From DATJGR01 sp963812255 (GTDB lineage Bacteria; Pseudomonadota; Gammaproteobacteria; Pseudomonadales; Azotimanducaceae): DNA of 64,000 bases. Under the pieces are notes generated by a model that saw only the letters and a list, made by a program, of their open reading frames with translations, searched no databases and had not been told where the DNA came from. The translations under genes and the position numbers were made by a program. Positions 18,553 to 26,845 of this stretch are shown piece by piece. Location: NCBI GenBank assembly GCA_963812255.1, contig CAWEUM010000003.1, positions 1,375,535 through 1,439,534 of the forward strand. Reading direction: 5' to 3'. Within the stretch, counting starts at the first letter, position 1. Each line of letters begins with the position of its first letter.

Positions 18553-18593
18553 GAAGGAAAAGGGGTCAGAGTCGCTCTGACCCCTTTTCCTTC
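18553..18593. terminator. perfect 19-bp hairpin with T-rich 3' arm; repeat copy 2
   Basis: Starting at the ettA stop, 19 bp are perfectly inverted around a 3-base loop: GAAGGAAAAGGGGTCAGAG, loop TCG, then the exact complement ending CCCCTTTTCCTTC. The A-rich/T-rich outer arms make it a plausible two-way terminator for ettA and for the reverse-strand small frame. The core is the same GGGTCAGAG palindrome seen at 16811 and 21731. Confidence 0.75.
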
Positions 18594-18594
18594 G

Positions 18595-18663
18595 TCACCC
18601 GAGCAGCTTGATCAGGCAGCTGACAATGAACGAAATGACGTCGCGAAGCGCGAAACCGAACAT
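18595..18663 (-). CDS. possible 22-residue hydrophobic small protein
   Basis: Reverse-strand ATG at 18663 preceded by AGGAGG four bases upstream (18668-18673), an unusually good ribosome site. The frame encodes MFGFALRDVISFIVSCLIKL plus LG, one short membrane-type helix, and stops beside the hairpin at 18553-18593. No family recognised. The only support is the ribosome site, the hydrophobic pattern and the terminator; chance cannot be excluded. Confidence 0.4.
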   Translation of the reverse strand: MFGFALRDVISFIVSCLIKLLG

Positions 18664-18821
18664 GTTGCCTCCTACGAGCCCCGCTATGGGCCCACCACCA
18701 CAACGAGGTCATTGTTCACCCGTTGCCGGTGATTGCGTGTGAGACGTTGTGCCGTGGATGTGAAAATCCTTCCGATGCACGGACGCGGTCGCACGGACGC
18801 GGTCGCAACGGATGCGGTCGG

Positions 18822-20189
18822 TCAGTCGCCTTCGTTGAGCACATCGAGTGCTTCGTTCAGCGAGGCGACCGCGCGAACGTCCATATCGGTCAGCGCCGGT
18901 TTGGGGCGGTTGCCGCGCGGAATGATCGCCCTGCGAAAACCGTGCTTGAGCGCCTCGCGCAGCCGCTCCTGACCATTGGCCACGCCCCTCACCTCACCGG
19001 TCAGGCCGATCTCCCCAAACACGATCAGATCGCGCGGCAGGACCCTGTTCCGAAAGCTCGATAGCACCGCGAGAATCAAGGCGAGATCCGACCCGGTCTC
19101 ACCGATGCGTACGCCGCCGACGACGTTCGCGAACACGTCCTGATCCGCCAGCGAAATTCCGCAGTGCCGATGCAATACCGCCAGATGCATCGCAAGGCGT
19201 TGCGCATCCAGCCCAACCGCCACGCGACGCGGATAACCGCCCTGCACCGCGTCCACCAGCGCCTGCAATTCAACGAGCAGCGGTCGCGTGCCTTCCCAGG
19301 TCACGGTCGCCACACTGCCCGGCGATAAGGCTTCGGGACGTTGCAGAAAGATCGCCGATGGATTGGACACTTCCTTCATGCCGCGATCGGTCATCGCAAA
19401 CACGCCCAGTTCGTTGACCGCGCCGAAACGGTTCTTGAGCCCGCGCAGCGTGCGAAATCTCGAGCCTTCTGGGCTATCGAGCATCACGAAACAATCGATC
19501 ATGTGCTCGAGCACCTTTGGTCCGGCGAGACTGCCTTCCTTCGTCACGTGGCCGACGAGGATCACCACGGTGTGAGTCTGCTTCGCCAGTCGTGTGAAGA
19601 ATGCCGCGGTTTCGCGCACCTGGGTGATGCTGCCCGGCACACTCTCTACGCTGCCGAGTTCCATCACCTGGATCGAATCGAGCACGACCACTAGCGGCCG
19701 ATGCCGCTCGATCAGCGCGGCAACTTCTTCAGCGCGCGTTTCGGATGCGACACGCAGCCGATCGAGCGGTAGCTCCAGACGCCGCCCGCGCATCGCAAGC
19801 TGCTGCAGCGACTCCTCGCCGGAGACGTAGAGCACTTCTCCTTCCGCCGCGAGGGCGGTCGTCACCTGCAGCAGCAGCGTGCTCTTGCCCGCACCGGGTT
19901 CGCCGCCGATCAACACGACGGAACCGGGAACCAGGCCGCCGCCGAGCACGCGATCGAACTCGACGAAACCGGTTGGAATGCGAGCACTATCGTTGGAATC
20001 GACGTCGGCGAGAATCTGCACAGCCGGTGCAGTGGCCGCAAAACCCACCGCTGGCCGCGCGGGTTTGACTGGGCCGAGCGAAATGCGTGTCAGCGTGTTC
20101 CATGCGCCGCAGGCCGTGCACTGACCCTGCCACTTGCCGTGCTCGGCACCACAATCGTTGCAGACGTACGCGAGGCGCGCCTTAGCCAT
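18822..20189 (-). CDS. radA: DNA repair protein RadA
   Basis: 455 residues. N-terminal C4 zinc finger (CNDCGAEHGKWQGQCTACG), RecA-like core with Walker A GGEPGAGKST, the RadA-specific LKNRFGAVNELGVFAM motif, and a C-terminal Lon-like domain (GLDAQRLAMHLAVL, IGLTGEVRGVANGQERLREA). It is a hexameric branch-migration helicase in recombination and repair. It lies 24 bp downstream of dnaB on the same strand. Confidence 0.97.
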   Translation of the reverse strand: MAKARLAYVCNDCGAEHGKWQGQCTACGAWNTLTRISLGPVKPARPAVGFAATAPAVQILADVDSNDSARIPTGFVEFDRVLGGGLVPGSVVLIGGEPGAGKSTLLLQVTTALAAEGEVLYVSGEESLQQLAMRGRRLELPLDRLRVASETRAEEVAALIERHRPLVVVLDSIQVMELGSVESVPGSITQVRETAAFFTRLAKQTHTVVILVGHVTKEGSLAGPKVLEHMIDCFVMLDSPEGSRFRTLRGLKNRFGAVNELGVFAMTDRGMKEVSNPSAIFLQRPEALSPGSVATVTWEGTRPLLVELQALVDAVQGGYPRRVAVGLDAQRLAMHLAVLHRHCGISLADQDVFANVVGGVRIGETGSDLALILAVLSSFRNRVLPRDLIVFGEIGLTGEVRGVANGQERLREALKHGFRRAIIPRGNRPKPALTDMDVRAVASLNEALDVLNEGD

Positions 20190-20213
20190 TTCGTCCAGCC
20201 ATGTGCGCGGTCA

Positions 20214-21638
20214 TCAGCGCATGTAGTCTTCGTATTCGTTGCGCGCCAGGTTTTCGAACTTCGTCAGATTACCGATGAACGCGAGCCGCACTTTGCCGAT
20301 CGGCCCGTTGCGTTGCTTGCCGATGATGACTTCCGCGGTGCCTTTGTCGGGCGACTCGGGGTTGTAAACCTCGTCGCGATAGATCATCAGGATCAGATCC
20401 GCATCCTGTTCAATCGCGCCACTTTCACGTAGATCCGACATCAGCGGCCGCTTGTCGTTGCGGCTCTCGAGGCCGCGGTTGAGCTGCGATCCTGCCACCA
20501 GCGGGCACCGCAACTCTTTCGCGATCGCCTTCAGCGAGCGTGAGATCTCCGAAATCTCGCCGGTGCGATTGTCCGCCTTCTCGTTGCCGCGCATCAGCTG
20601 CAGGTAGTCGACCACGATCAGCTTCAACCCGCCCGCTTCGCGCGCGATACGACGCGCCCGCGTGCGCAGTTCGTTCGGCGTCAACGCCGGCGAGTCGTCC
20701 ATGAACAACGCCTTGTCCTTCAACTGGCTAACGGCCGAGGTGAACCGCGGCCAGTCGTCGTCGTGCATGTCGCCGGTGCGCATCCGCGTTTGATCGATGC
20801 GACCGAGCGACGACAGCATCCGCATCACGAGCTGATCCGACGGCATCTCCATCGTGAACACGAGCACAGCGCCAGGCTCATCATTCATCAACGCGTGTTC
20901 GGCCATGTTTATCATCAACGCGGATTTCCCCATCGACGGACGACCCGCAATGATGATCAGGTCCGACGTCTGCAACCCGGCAGTCTTCTTGTCGAGATCG
21001 TCGAATCCGGTGGCGAGCCCCGTGATCGGATTGCGCGAGGCATACAGCGACTCGATGCGTTGCACCGCGCGCGTCAGCAGCGGCGCAACCCCTTCCGGAC
21101 CCGCGTCGCGCAGGCGTCCTTCGTGGATGCGGAACACTTCGGATTCGGCCAGGTCGAGCAGTTCGCTGCTCGGCCGGCCCTGCGGCTGGAACGCCGACTC
21201 GGCAATCTTGTTGGCGGCCGAGATCAGCTGTCGCAAAGTCGAGCGTTCACGGACGATCTGCGCATACGCAAGCACGTTGCTCGCGCCCGGCGTCGTCTCC
21301 GCAATCTCGGCGAGAAAGCTGATGCCGCCGGCTTTGTCGAGGAGGCCGCGCGATGCAAGCGCCTCGGACAACGTCACCGCATCGAGGGGTTCGTTCGCAT
21401 TCGCCAGACTCGCCATCGCGTCGAAGATGATCTGGTGCTGGGCGCGATAGAAATCGCGAGCGGTCAGAACGTCGGCGACGTTCAACCACGCGTCGTTGTT
21501 CAACATCAGACCGCCGAGCACCGATTGCTCAGCCTCGACCGAATGCGGCGGCACCTTCAGCTGCGCGGTAGCCGAAAGATTCGCATTCGGCGACGAGAGA
21601 CGCGCAGGGTCCGAATCTGTAGCGGTGTCCGACATCAC
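20214..21638 (-). CDS. dnaB: replicative DNA helicase DnaB
   Basis: 474 residues. N-terminal helical domain (PPHSVEAEQSVLGGLMLNND) and RecA-like domain with Walker A AGRPSMGKSA, LVFTMEMPSDQLVMRML, and VVDYLQLMRG as Walker B. DLRESGAIEQDADLI is the H4 arginine-finger region. The first codon in the frame is a GTG at once followed by an ATG three bases in; either may be used. The helicase unwinds the replication fork. Confidence 0.97.
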   Translation of the reverse strand: MMSDTATDSDPARLSSPNANLSATAQLKVPPHSVEAEQSVLGGLMLNNDAWLNVADVLTARDFYRAQHQIIFDAMASLANANEPLDAVTLSEALASRGLLDKAGGISFLAEIAETTPGASNVLAYAQIVRERSTLRQLISAANKIAESAFQPQGRPSSELLDLAESEVFRIHEGRLRDAGPEGVAPLLTRAVQRIESLYASRNPITGLATGFDDLDKKTAGLQTSDLIIIAGRPSMGKSALMINMAEHALMNDEPGAVLVFTMEMPSDQLVMRMLSSLGRIDQTRMRTGDMHDDDWPRFTSAVSQLKDKALFMDDSPALTPNELRTRARRIAREAGGLKLIVVDYLQLMRGNEKADNRTGEISEISRSLKAIAKELRCPLVAGSQLNRGLESRNDKRPLMSDLRESGAIEQDADLILMIYRDEVYNPESPDKGTAEVIIGKQRNGPIGKVRLAFIGNLTKFENLARNEYEDYMR

Positions 21639-21730
21639 GGAGAGGCTTGCGTTGCGGGAGGAAGAGCCTCAGAGATTGAGGCCCATCCGTCAAGCAGCCG
21701 GCGCCCTTTAATCAGGAATGAAGGGGAAAC

Positions 21731-21771
21731 AGGGTCAGAGCGACGTTTGATCCGCAGTGCAGACTGACCCT
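21731..21771 (-). terminator. stem-loop after rplI; repeat copy 3
   Basis: AGGGTCAG and its complement CTGACCCT, separated by 25 bases, flank the end of rplI (stop at 21774). Read on the reverse strand this is directly downstream of the rpsF-rpsR-rplI genes and could act as their terminator. The stem is the same sequence as the palindromes at 16811 and 18553, but with a long loop. Confidence 0.55.
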
Positions 21772-21773
21772 AT

Positions 21774-22220
21774 TTATTCGGGAACGACGATGACCTTTAC
21801 TGCAACGTTGACGTCGGTGTGCAGATGCACGTCGATCGAATACTCGCCGACCATACGGATGACACCCTCCGGCATGCGGATCTCGCTCTTCTCGACATCC
21901 GCACCCTGAGCCACGAGCATCTCGGCGATGTCGTGCGTGCCGACCGAGCCGTACAACTTGCCCTCTTCGCCGGCTTTGGCCGAGATCGTCACGATGACGC
22001 CTTCGAGTTTCGCGGCGCGACCCTGCGCTTCGCCCATCCGTTCCTGAGCGACGCGCTCCAGTTCGGCGCGACGGGCTTCGAACACCTCGCGGTTTTCCTT
22101 CGATGCGCGCACGGCCTTGCCTTTGGGAATCAGAAAATTCCGCGCGAAGCCGCTCTTGACGACGACTTCGTCGCCGAGGGCGCCGAGATTGACGATGCGT
22201 TCCAACAGAATGACGTTCAC
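21774..22220 (-). CDS. rplI: 50S ribosomal protein L9
   Basis: 148 residues from the GTG at 22220, which has GGGAG nine bases upstream and gives the canonical start NVILLERIVNLGALGDEVVV. VKSGFARNFLIPKGKA is the rRNA-binding signature, then the long connecting helix and the C-terminal domain. Third gene after rpsF and rpsR. Confidence 0.96.
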   Translation of the reverse strand: MNVILLERIVNLGALGDEVVVKSGFARNFLIPKGKAVRASKENREVFEARRAELERVAQERMGEAQGRAAKLEGVIVTISAKAGEEGKLYGSVGTHDIAEMLVAQGADVEKSEIRMPEGVIRMVGEYSIDVHLHTDVNVAVKVIVVPE

Positions 22221-22233
22221 GATGTGCTCCCGG

Positions 22234-22467
22234 TCATTGATGCGCGTCGGTGTACGGCAGCAGCGCCAGGTAGCGCGCACGCTTTACGGCAAGGGCCAGC
22301 TGCCGCTGGTAGCGCGCGCTGGTACCGGTGATGCGGCTCGGCACGATCTTGCCGGTTTCGGTGATGTACTGCTTGAGCAGCTCGAGATCCTTGTAGTCGA
22401 TTTCCTTGATGCCTTCGGCGGTGAAGCGACAGAATTTCTTGCGCCGGAATTGACGAGTCTCACTCAT
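22234..22467 (-). CDS. rpsR: 30S ribosomal protein S18
   Basis: 77 residues. RRKKFCRFTAEGIKEIDYKD and KIVPSRITGTSARYQRQLA are the family's conserved blocks. The start overlaps the rpsF stop by four bases. No priB lies between rpsF and rpsR. Confidence 0.97.
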   Translation of the reverse strand: MSETRQFRRKKFCRFTAEGIKEIDYKDLELLKQYITETGKIVPSRITGTSARYQRQLALAVKRARYLALLPYTDAHQ

Positions 22468-22910
22468 TCGCTTTCTCCCACTTCAGCTTCTTCTTCGGAT
22501 GCGCGTGGCGCGCTCTCTGCTTCGCTGCGGCGCGCGGCCAGTTCTTCTTCGCGGCGCCGGTCGCGGTCGCGTTCTTTCTCCTGATCACGCAATTCCTCGG
22601 CGTAGATCTTCGAGATTTCGGTCGCCGGCTCGTTGCGTTTCATGATCAGGTTGCGCAGCACCGCGTCGTTGAAGCGGAACGCGCTCGACAGCTCTTCGAG
22701 CGTCTCGAGCGATACCTCGATGTTCATCAACACGAAATGGGCCTTGTGGATTTTCTTGACGGGGAACGTCAATTGCCGACGGCCCCAGTCTTCCAGACGG
22801 TGGACCGTGCCGTTGCCGCGTTCGATCAGAGCTTTGTAGCGTTCGATCATGCCCGGCACCTGATCGCTCTGATCGGGATGCACGAGAAACACGACCTCGT
22901 AATGTCGCAT
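22464..22910 (-). CDS. rpsF: 30S ribosomal protein S6
   Basis: 148 residues. MRHYEVVFLVHPDQSDQVP and the RLEDWGRRQLTFPVKK loop are diagnostic of S6. The C-terminal 40 residues are a charged Arg/Glu tail longer than in the shortest family members. First gene of the operon with rpsR and rplI; its GGAGG ribosome site lies at 22913-22917. Confidence 0.97.
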   Translation of the reverse strand: MRHYEVVFLVHPDQSDQVPGMIERYKALIERGNGTVHRLEDWGRRQLTFPVKKIHKAHFVLMNIEVSLETLEELSSAFRFNDAVLRNLIMKRNEPATEISKIYAEELRDQEKERDRDRRREEELAARRSEAESAPRASEEEAEVGESE

Positions 22911-23031
22911 GGCGCCTCCTTATGGCGTAACGCTTCCGCTCAATGGGCGTGAAGCAAGGAGTGATTTGAGGAAAGGGGGCGCATTCTAGTGACGGCGCGA
23001 ACAATTGTCACGACCGAATCCGGTCAATACT

Positions 23032-23778
23032 TCAATCACCACGCGTCGCCCGCTGGCGCAGCACCTCGAACAGCAGGATTCCGGTCGCGACCGAAACGTT
23101 CAGGCTCGACACGCCGCCGCGCATCGGAATCGAGACCAGTTCATCGCACGTCTTACGGGTCAGCTCGCGTATCCCTTTGCCCTCACCCCCCAGTACCAAC
23201 ACTGTCGGCCGGCAAAGATCCGCTTTGCTCCACGCAAGGTCCGCGTCTCCTGCTGCGCCGACGATCCACAGCCCTTGCCGCTTCAGCCAGTCCAGACGCC
23301 GCACCAGATTGGCGACCGCGACGATGAACAGCGACTCGGCCGCGCCGCTGGCCGCTTTTCGAGCCACTTCGCTCAGGGGTGCGCTGCGCCGCTTCGGCAA
23401 CAGCACCGCATCGACCCCCGCCGCATCGGCACTGCGCAGACACGCACCTAGGTTTCGCGGATCCATGACGCCGTCCAGCGCGAGCAGCAGTTGGGGTTGC
23501 CGCAGCGACGAAAATCGCAGCTCCAGTTCCGCCTCGGAACCGAGCAGCGCCGCGGCCGTTTCCGCTACGACTCCCTGATGGCGAGCGTTGTGGGTAAGCC
23601 GGTCGAGCTGGCGCCGCGGACAAACTTCGACGTTCACCCGCGCCGATTCAGCGAGGCTCAACACCGTCTGGATTCGCTTGTCTGTACGGTCGGCCAGCAC
23701 CAGCAACCGGCGCACGCGGTCCGGATCTTCGCGCAGCAGCGCCTCGACTGCGTGTATACCGAAGACGCGTTCGCTCAC
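23032..23778 (-). CDS. rlmB: 23S rRNA (guanosine-2251-2'-O)-methyltransferase
   Basis: 248 residues. N-terminal substrate-binding domain (VFGIHAVEALLREDPDRVRR). SPOUT domain with LLALDGVMDPRNLGACLRSA, VLVLGGEGKGIREL and the knotted SAM site IPMRGGVSSLNVSVATGILL. It methylates G2251 in the peptidyl-transferase P loop. It overlaps the rnr stop by 4 bp. Confidence 0.95.
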   Translation of the reverse strand: MSERVFGIHAVEALLREDPDRVRRLLVLADRTDKRIQTVLSLAESARVNVEVCPRRQLDRLTHNARHQGVVAETAAALLGSEAELELRFSSLRQPQLLLALDGVMDPRNLGACLRSADAAGVDAVLLPKRRSAPLSEVARKAASGAAESLFIVAVANLVRRLDWLKRQGLWIVGAAGDADLAWSKADLCRPTVLVLGGEGKGIRELTRKTCDELVSIPMRGGVSSLNVSVATGILLFEVLRQRATRGD

Positions 23779-25949
23779 GAACGACCCCGGCGGCGCCGCT
23801 TGCCTCCTTTGGTGCCCGCAACGAGCAGATCGATCTTGCGCGATTCGATGTCGACGTCGGCAAGGATCACCTGCAGCTTGTCACCGAGTTTGATGCGTCG
23901 GCCGGAGCGTTCGCCGACGAGCGACATCGCCGCTGGATAGAACTCGAAGTAGTCGTCTCCCAGGTTCGATACGTGGAGCAGGCCCTGGATGAAGATCTTG
24001 TCGAGCTCGATGAACACGCCGAAATCGGTCACCGCGACGATGGTACCGGTGAACGTTTCGCCAACGAACTGCGCGGCGAATTCGCACTTCAACCAATCCG
24101 CAACACCCCGGCTGACCTCATCCGCGCGCCGCTCCGTCAGCGACAGATGTTCACCGATTTCATCGAGCCCACCCTGCGGTACAGGATGTGGAACCAGCTC
24201 GGCATCCAACACGCCGGCGATCGCGCGATGCACGACCAGATCGGCATAGCGGCGAATCGGCGACGTGAAATGCAGATAGCGCGGCAGCGCCAAACCGAAA
24301 TGACCGATGTTCTTGGGGCTGTAGCGCGCCTGCATCATCGACCGCAGGATCATCGTTTCGAGAAGGCCTTTGTCGGGGCGATCACCGATCTGTGCCGCCA
24401 CCGTCTGCAGGGTCTTCGGCGAAGGTGCCGCATCGCTCAAACGAATACCGGCGTAGGCGAGCGTTTGCCGCAACAGCTCGAACTTTTCCGGGGTCGGTCC
24501 CTCATGCACTCTGTATAGCGCGGGCGCATCGTGCTTTTCGAGAAACCGCGCGGCGCAAACGTTGGCCGAGATCATTGCCTCTTCGATTAACCGGTGCGCA
24601 TCGTTGCGCACGACGGGTTCGATTCGCTCGAGTAGACCGTTTTCGAGAATGAGTTTCTGCTCGGGCGCATCGAAATCGAGCGCGCCGCGCTCTTCGCGCG
24701 CAGCAAGCAACGCCTTGAAGGCTTGATGCAGGGCTTTCAGCGAATCCGACACTTCACCTTCGAAGCCCCGGTAGCCGGCCTCGATGAACGCAGCAACCTG
24801 CGTGTACGTCAGCCGCGCGCGCGAAAACATCAACGCCGAGTAGAAGCGATAACTGGTGATCTTGCCGAGCGGCGACACCTGCATGTCGCAGACCATGCAC
24901 AGCCGGTGTTCCTGCGGACGCAGCGAGCACAGACCATTCGACAGCGCCTCCGGCAGCATCGGCACGACCCGATCCGGCAGATACACCGAATTGCCACGCT
25001 CGCGCGCCTCGACGTCGAATGCCGACGCGAGTTTCACGTAGTGGCCGACATCGGCAATCGCGACCATCAGCCGCCAGCCACCCTTCGGCCGCGGCATGCA
25101 GCAGACCGCGTCGTCGAAGTCACGCGCGTCTTCGCCGTCGATCGTGACCAATGGAACATCGGTGACATCTTCGCGATCTCCGTGGCGCTTCGGATCGACG
25201 CGATCCGGTAGACCGCGCACTTCATCGTCAACCTCAGCGGGCCACTCGACCGGCACCCCGTGCGCGCGCAGCAACGTGATCGACGCGGCATGCAGGTCAT
25301 CGCGCGGCGCCACCACGTCGACGACCCGACCGGTGAGTCCGAAGCTCTCCTCGCCAATCACCTCGGCCGCCACGGTGTCGCCATCCGCTGCAGCGCCATG
25401 ACCGTTCGTTACGAGATAAACGCGGCCTCGAAAATCGCCTTCTGCGACCACGTACCAGCCACGTTCGTCGGCGATCGCACGGCCGATGACCGGCTTCGCC
25501 GAACGTGCAGTGACGGCCGAGATCACCGCTTGGCCCTCGACCAGCCGCGCGAGTACCGTATCGCCGACGCGCAGGCGCGAGTCGCGCGTCAGCCGTACCG
25601 GAAACACATCGCCGCCAGAACTGGGCACCAGCATGAGCCGCCCGCGGTCGCCACGACCAATGACGCCGTCGATCGACAGTTCCTCGGCGGCCAGTTGATA
25701 CGCGCCGCGCCGATCGATGTGCAGGTCCCCTGAATGGCACAAACCCCGCAGCACGCGCCGCAGTTGATCGACGTCCGCGCCCTGGCGAACGCCGGCCAGG
25801 TCTCGAATCTCCGGCCATTTCATCGGCTTCTTGTGAGCGCGAAACAGTTCGAGCACGGCGCCCGGCGTCAACGAAACTTTATGTTCCACAGCGCGGGACT
25901 TTGCCGCGGAGCCAACGGATTTACTGCGGCGCTTGCGTTTTTCTGTCAC
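23775..25949 (-). CDS. rnr: ribonuclease R
   Basis: 724 residues from a GTG at 25949 (VTEKRKRRSK) with CCCC-complement GGGG eight bases upstream; a GTG at 25985 is open but lies over the tRNA-Leu promoter -10 region. Domains in order: winged helix (about 30-90), two cold-shock OB folds, the RNB catalytic domain with IDGEDARDFDDAV carrying the metal-binding Asp cluster, and an S1 domain near the C terminus with a short basic tail. A 3'-5' exonuclease that degrades structured RNA. Paired with rlmB as usual. Confidence 0.94.
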   Translation of the reverse strand: MTEKRKRRSKSVGSAAKSRAVEHKVSLTPGAVLELFRAHKKPMKWPEIRDLAGVRQGADVDQLRRVLRGLCHSGDLHIDRRGAYQLAAEELSIDGVIGRGDRGRLMLVPSSGGDVFPVRLTRDSRLRVGDTVLARLVEGQAVISAVTARSAKPVIGRAIADERGWYVVAEGDFRGRVYLVTNGHGAAADGDTVAAEVIGEESFGLTGRVVDVVAPRDDLHAASITLLRAHGVPVEWPAEVDDEVRGLPDRVDPKRHGDREDVTDVPLVTIDGEDARDFDDAVCCMPRPKGGWRLMVAIADVGHYVKLASAFDVEARERGNSVYLPDRVVPMLPEALSNGLCSLRPQEHRLCMVCDMQVSPLGKITSYRFYSALMFSRARLTYTQVAAFIEAGYRGFEGEVSDSLKALHQAFKALLAAREERGALDFDAPEQKLILENGLLERIEPVVRNDAHRLIEEAMISANVCAARFLEKHDAPALYRVHEGPTPEKFELLRQTLAYAGIRLSDAAPSPKTLQTVAAQIGDRPDKGLLETMILRSMMQARYSPKNIGHFGLALPRYLHFTSPIRRYADLVVHRAIAGVLDAELVPHPVPQGGLDEIGEHLSLTERRADEVSRGVADWLKCEFAAQFVGETFTGTIVAVTDFGVFIELDKIFIQGLLHVSNLGDDYFEFYPAAMSLVGERSGRRIKLGDKLQVILADVDIESRKIDLLVAGTKGGKRRRRGRS

Positions 25950-25950
25950 G

Positions 25951-25979
25951 TTGACAACCCCGAAATCGGTGCGTAGAGT
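25951..25979 (+). promoter_or_regulatory. sigma-70 promoter for tRNA-Leu
   Basis: TTGACA at 25951-25956, a 17-base spacer, then TAGAGT at 25974-25979, 15 bases before the mature tRNA 5' end. This is a near-consensus promoter. Its -35 box starts two bases from the rnr start codon on the other strand, so the tRNA and rnr share a very compact divergent region. Confidence 0.8.
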
Positions 25980-25994
25980 CGCCACCCGCTACTC

Positions 25995-26081
<87 letters not shown>

Positions 26082-26156
26082 CTCCTCGGCAGCTCAAGCA
26101 CTTACACTCTCGATCGGCCTCGCTGGTACACAAGTGGTACACGTACGAGGCGTTCC

Positions 26157-26282
26157 ATGGCCCGGATCTATCGGGCGGCATCCTACCGACTGAGGCGCGG
26201 CGCGTCTTGGTATTTCCGGCTGCGCCTCCCCACTGAGATCCAGTCGGCCGCAGGCCGAGCCGAGCTACGCTTAAGCTTGTAA
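26157..26282 (+). pseudogene. N-terminal stub of a tyrosine-type integrase
   Basis: 41 codons, MARIYRAASYRLRRGASWYF then RLRLPTEIQSAAGRAELRLS, then a stop. This is the N-terminal arm-binding segment of phage integrases (DUF6538-like: an aromatic SWYFRLRLP followed by an R-SL block). The core-binding and catalytic domains are missing. Its place 75 bp after tRNA-Leu indicates the relic of an element that entered at that tRNA. Confidence 0.55.
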
Positions 26283-26311
26283 AGAGCGGCGAGGGGTGTC
26301 GTATCACCCCT

Positions 26312-26744
26312 TCAGCCATGGACCGCCTTCCCCTGTAGGGTCGCATCTTCGAACGAGCGCCCTCGATTGATCCGATGAAGTACCGTTGAATACTTCAATT
26401 TCAGCACCTTCGACCACGCCCAGAGCGATTTCCGCTTGCCGTTGTATCTGTAGAATCGTTCGGTCTTAGCATCGGGCCGACCGGTGCGTCCTGGTGGAGT
26501 CGATGCATCCCGTGCCTTCGTCCATCCGGCGAAGTCGGCTGTGGTAAATGGGAGCATTGACTCGCGCTTGACGCATCGCCTCAGCGATAGTCGTTCGAAC
26601 GCCACCGATGGCAATTGTTGGGGATCTGCGTGCCTTGGCCGGTTTGCTCGATGCGCGCTCACGAGACCGGCCGGTTCGGATTCGGCTACGGTAAAGGTCA
26701 GGCGTTTCGCTCGGATGGAGATCCGGCAGGTGTCGCTTTGCCAT
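26312..26744 (-). pseudogene. frameshifted phage-like protein with two DNA-binding repeats
   Basis: From the ATG at 26744 one frame gives a basic N terminus and IAIGGVRTTIAEAMRQARVN then APIYHSRLRRMDEG. A second frame, joined around 26500, gives TPPGRTGRP, then RFYRYNGKRKSLWAWSKVLK and YSTVLHRINRGRSFEDATLQ. Both blocks follow the same pattern (aromatic or I, NGK, S/T-L, W-S, Y-T/S-L-RI-RGWS-EDA), which is the small helical repeat found with phage HNH and AP2-type proteins. The halves are in different frames, so a 1- or 2-base indel has broken the gene. Function unknown. Confidence 0.5.
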
Positions 26745-26845
26745 ATCAGTCTGACTCCTCTGCACGGTGTGGCTTGATGCCTACCTGACACTCAACAACG
26801 TCGCCGCTATGCTCTATCGAACGCGCGAACTGGAAGCGTCTGGGC

